A DNA stretch of 64,000 nt, taken from NCBI RefSeq assembly GCF_003324185.1, contig NZ_PXUP01000004.1, forward strand, positions 1 through 64,000. The letters are read 5' to 3'. Shown here piece by piece: positions 62,537-64,000 of this stretch. Source of the stretch: Faecalibacterium prausnitzii (GTDB lineage Bacteria > Bacillota > Clostridia > Oscillospirales > Ruminococcaceae). Each line of letters starts with the position of its first letter. The stretch's first letter is position 1. The translations under genes and the position numbers were made by a program. A model generated the notes under the pieces. The model did no database searches and was not told the DNA's origin. It worked only from the letters and a program-made list of their open reading frames with translations.

Positions 62537-63199
62537 ATGAAACAGACTGTCAAAACCTCCCGCGCTGCCGGTCAGCTGGAAAAGATGTTCCGCGAGCTCA
62601 ACAAGCACTACTTTGCAGGCAAACTGCCCGAGCCCATCATCAGCCTGAAAAAGCCCCCGTCCGCCTATGGTCATATCACCTGTTCCAAGGTCTGGCAGGC
62701 AGGCGGTGAAAACAAGTACGAGATCAATATTTCGTCGGCTACCCTTGACCGTCCTATCGAGGAGACCGCTTCCACCCTGCTGCATGAGATGGTGCATGAG
62801 TACTGCATGGAGACCGGTATCAAGGATACCAGCAACAACGGGGTCTATCACAACCGGCGCTTTAAAGAGCAGGCCGAGGCACACGGGCTGACTGTCGACC
62901 ACCACGAGAAATACGGCTGGACCATCACGAGCCCGTCCGAGGAGCTGTTGGACTTCATCATCTTTCAGGGCTGGCAGGACATCCAGATGGGTGAGCGGCT
63001 GGCGTGGTCGGATATGGCAGGCACCGGAGCAGGCAGCAAGGCACCTGGCAGCAGTCAGACCGGCGCACCCAAGCCTCCCAAGGCAAAGAGCAGCACCCGG
63101 CGGTGGGTATGTCCCAAGTGCGGTACCATCATCCGGAGCACCAAGGAAGTGCGGGTCATCTGTGCGGACTGCATGGAGCTGTTCGTGAAGGCTGACTAA
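62537..63199 (+). CDS. SprT-like zinc metalloprotease
   Basis: A 220-aa protein. The N-terminal SprT-like domain starts LEKMFRELNKHYFAGKLPEP and holds the zinc protease motif LLHEMVHEYCMETG (HExxH at about 92-96) and a third His in YHNRRFKEQA. A Pro/Lys/Gly-rich linker (about 158-185) leads to a C-terminal zinc ribbon (CPKCG and CADC). This layout is like SprT/Spartan proteins that degrade DNA-protein crosslinks, and copies are common in phages and integrative elements. AGAGAAAGG lies upstream. Confidence 0.87.
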   Translation: MKQTVKTSRAAGQLEKMFRELNKHYFAGKLPEPIISLKKPPSAYGHITCSKVWQAGGENKYEINISSATLDRPIEETASTLLHEMVHEYCMETGIKDTSNNGVYHNRRFKEQAEAHGLTVDHHEKYGWTITSPSEELLDFIIFQGWQDIQMGERLAWSDMAGTGAGSKAPGSSQTGAPKPPKAKSSTRRWVCPKCGTIIRSTKEVRVICADCMELFVKAD

Positions 63200-63268
63200 T
63201 CACAGCAAGACAGAGAGCGAGGGCACGAGTGAGAGTAGTGCTATATATAAAATTACAGGAGGCTCCTC

Positions 63269-63553
63269 ATGGATACTTATAAAATCGCTATTGACACCTT
63301 TCTTGCCGAGACATCCGAGTGCAAAGCCAGTGGGTGCGCCGTTTTTTTCGGGGCAGACATCGCATTTCAAGACATCCAGCTGCACACGCACCGGAACAAG
63401 TCAGAGCTGCATTTCATGGCCGGACACACCATGCTTTCCATCCCCCTTGCCAGCATCCTGAGTATCGAAAAGCTGGTATTGCGGGATATCCAGTCCATCG
63501 AGTATGAGATCATCACCAAAGAAGGCGGCACCATTACCCTTGACGTTGTTTAA
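63269..63553 (+). CDS. Hypothetical protein
   Basis: A 94-aa protein I do not recognise, beginning MDTYKIAIDTFLAETSECK. The second half is predicted beta-rich (AGHTMLSIPLASILSIEKL, YEIITKEGGTITLDV). ACAGGAGG stands upstream of ATG 63269. It lies between the SprT gene and an XRE gene, all in the same direction. Confidence 0.7.
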   Translation: MDTYKIAIDTFLAETSECKASGCAVFFGADIAFQDIQLHTHRNKSELHFMAGHTMLSIPLASILSIEKLVLRDIQSIEYEIITKEGGTITLDVV

Positions 63554-63622
63554 AAATGCACCCGTAAAGACAGAGATTCGCCGGGCTGTGAGAGGACGCC
63601 CATTATTTAAAGGAGAGCAGCC

Positions 63623-63823
63623 ATGACCATTATATCAGAACGTTTGCAGCACCTGCGCCTGACGCACGGCTATACCCAGACCGACCTTGCCCGAACTATG
63701 GGTGTGACCCGCCGGGCAGTCTACGCATGGGAGCACGACAAATGCCCCGAGATTCTCCATCTGATCCAGCTTGCCCAATTCTATCAGGTGTCGACCGATT
63801 ATCTGTTGGGGCTGACGGAGTGA
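63623..63823 (+). CDS. XRE family helix-turn-helix regulator
   Basis: A 66-aa single-domain repressor: RLTHGYTQTDLARTMGVTRR and AVYAWEHDKCPEILHLIQLA form the helix-turn-helix, ending STDYLLGLTE. It is like the XRE protein at 39731-39955 in its ending and length. AAAGGAGAG precedes ATG 63623. Beyond it to 64000 I see no gene. Confidence 0.88.
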   Translation: MTIISERLQHLRLTHGYTQTDLARTMGVTRRAVYAWEHDKCPEILHLIQLAQFYQVSTDYLLGLTE

Positions 63824-64000
63824 GGTGCTCCCCGCCACCGGAGGCCTTACCGGATACTTTTTGCCTGCTATAGTGCGGTCAACCATCAGTCCGCGCGACG
63901 GCAGCCACAACGCTCCATATTTTTAACAGCACACTTGTAAGTCCATCTTATCGGACGCATCGTTTGGTAAACTTTAGATACATCAAAACAAACACACTTC

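Overview
The window looks like chromosomal DNA from a GC-rich, low-G+C-phylum (Firmicutes) gut anaerobe, most likely an Oscillospiraceae/Ruminococcaceae member of the Faecalibacterium-Subdoligranulum-Gemmiger type. That placement is inference. It rests on a type III glutamine synthetase next to a type I enzyme with an ANTAR regulator, a retained spoIVA, an archaeal-type AspRS, DUF4364 and DUF951 proteins, strong Shine-Dalgarno sites and GC-rich core genes. No rRNA gene is present to confirm it.

From 1 to 38.8 kb the DNA is GC-rich core chromosome. It holds a rhomboid protease, a CYTH protein and an RlmI-like methyltransferase, then a nitrogen block (glnN, glnA, ANTAR regulator) followed by pyrG. 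The glnN leader has two hairpins with A1/G4 hexaloops, as expected for ANTAR targets, and one of them competes with a terminator. Next come a diguanylate cyclase, two tRNA-Leu genes, a polysaccharide deacetylase and a MerR regulator with its own 19-bp-spacer promoter. A likely six-gene operon (DUF951, prfA, Sua5, coaE, lytic transglycosylase, M18 aminopeptidase) follows, then an S1-domain protein, DUF4364, spoIVA, aspS, a sugar transferase, MATE and ZIP transporters, a domain-less Ser/Ala/Glu lipoprotein, a thioesterase-chromate transporter-LOG operon, potABCD behind a structured leader, and a four-gene GldA/F/G-like ABC operon. rpmE and a divergent XRE/hypothetical pair end this part.

From about 40.0 to 45.5 kb the composition becomes AT-rich. 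A tRNA-Leu-like remnant sits at the left, followed by AbiH, a DUF4062 protein and a Schlafen-AlbA_2 protein, all on the minus strand. This is the best candidate for an uncharacterised defence island.

From 45.5 to 60.4 kb there is one long minus-strand exopolysaccharide cluster. It is transcribed from a phosphoglycosyl transferase through glycosyltransferases, two polysaccharide pyruvyl transferase-like proteins, two FrhB-like Fe-S proteins, a GINT1-like protein, a Wzy-like polymerase and a Wzx-like flippase to wecB and glmM. Its two end genes are GC-rich like the core chromosome, while the interior is AT-rich, as in exchangeable capsule loci. One FrhB gene is split by an A9 tract.

From 60.7 kb to the end lie small genes typical of a phage or integrative element: a ribbon-helix-helix regulator with three copies of a palindromic operator, a phage-recombination-associated-like protein, a SprT-like metalloprotease, a hypothetical protein and an XRE repressor.
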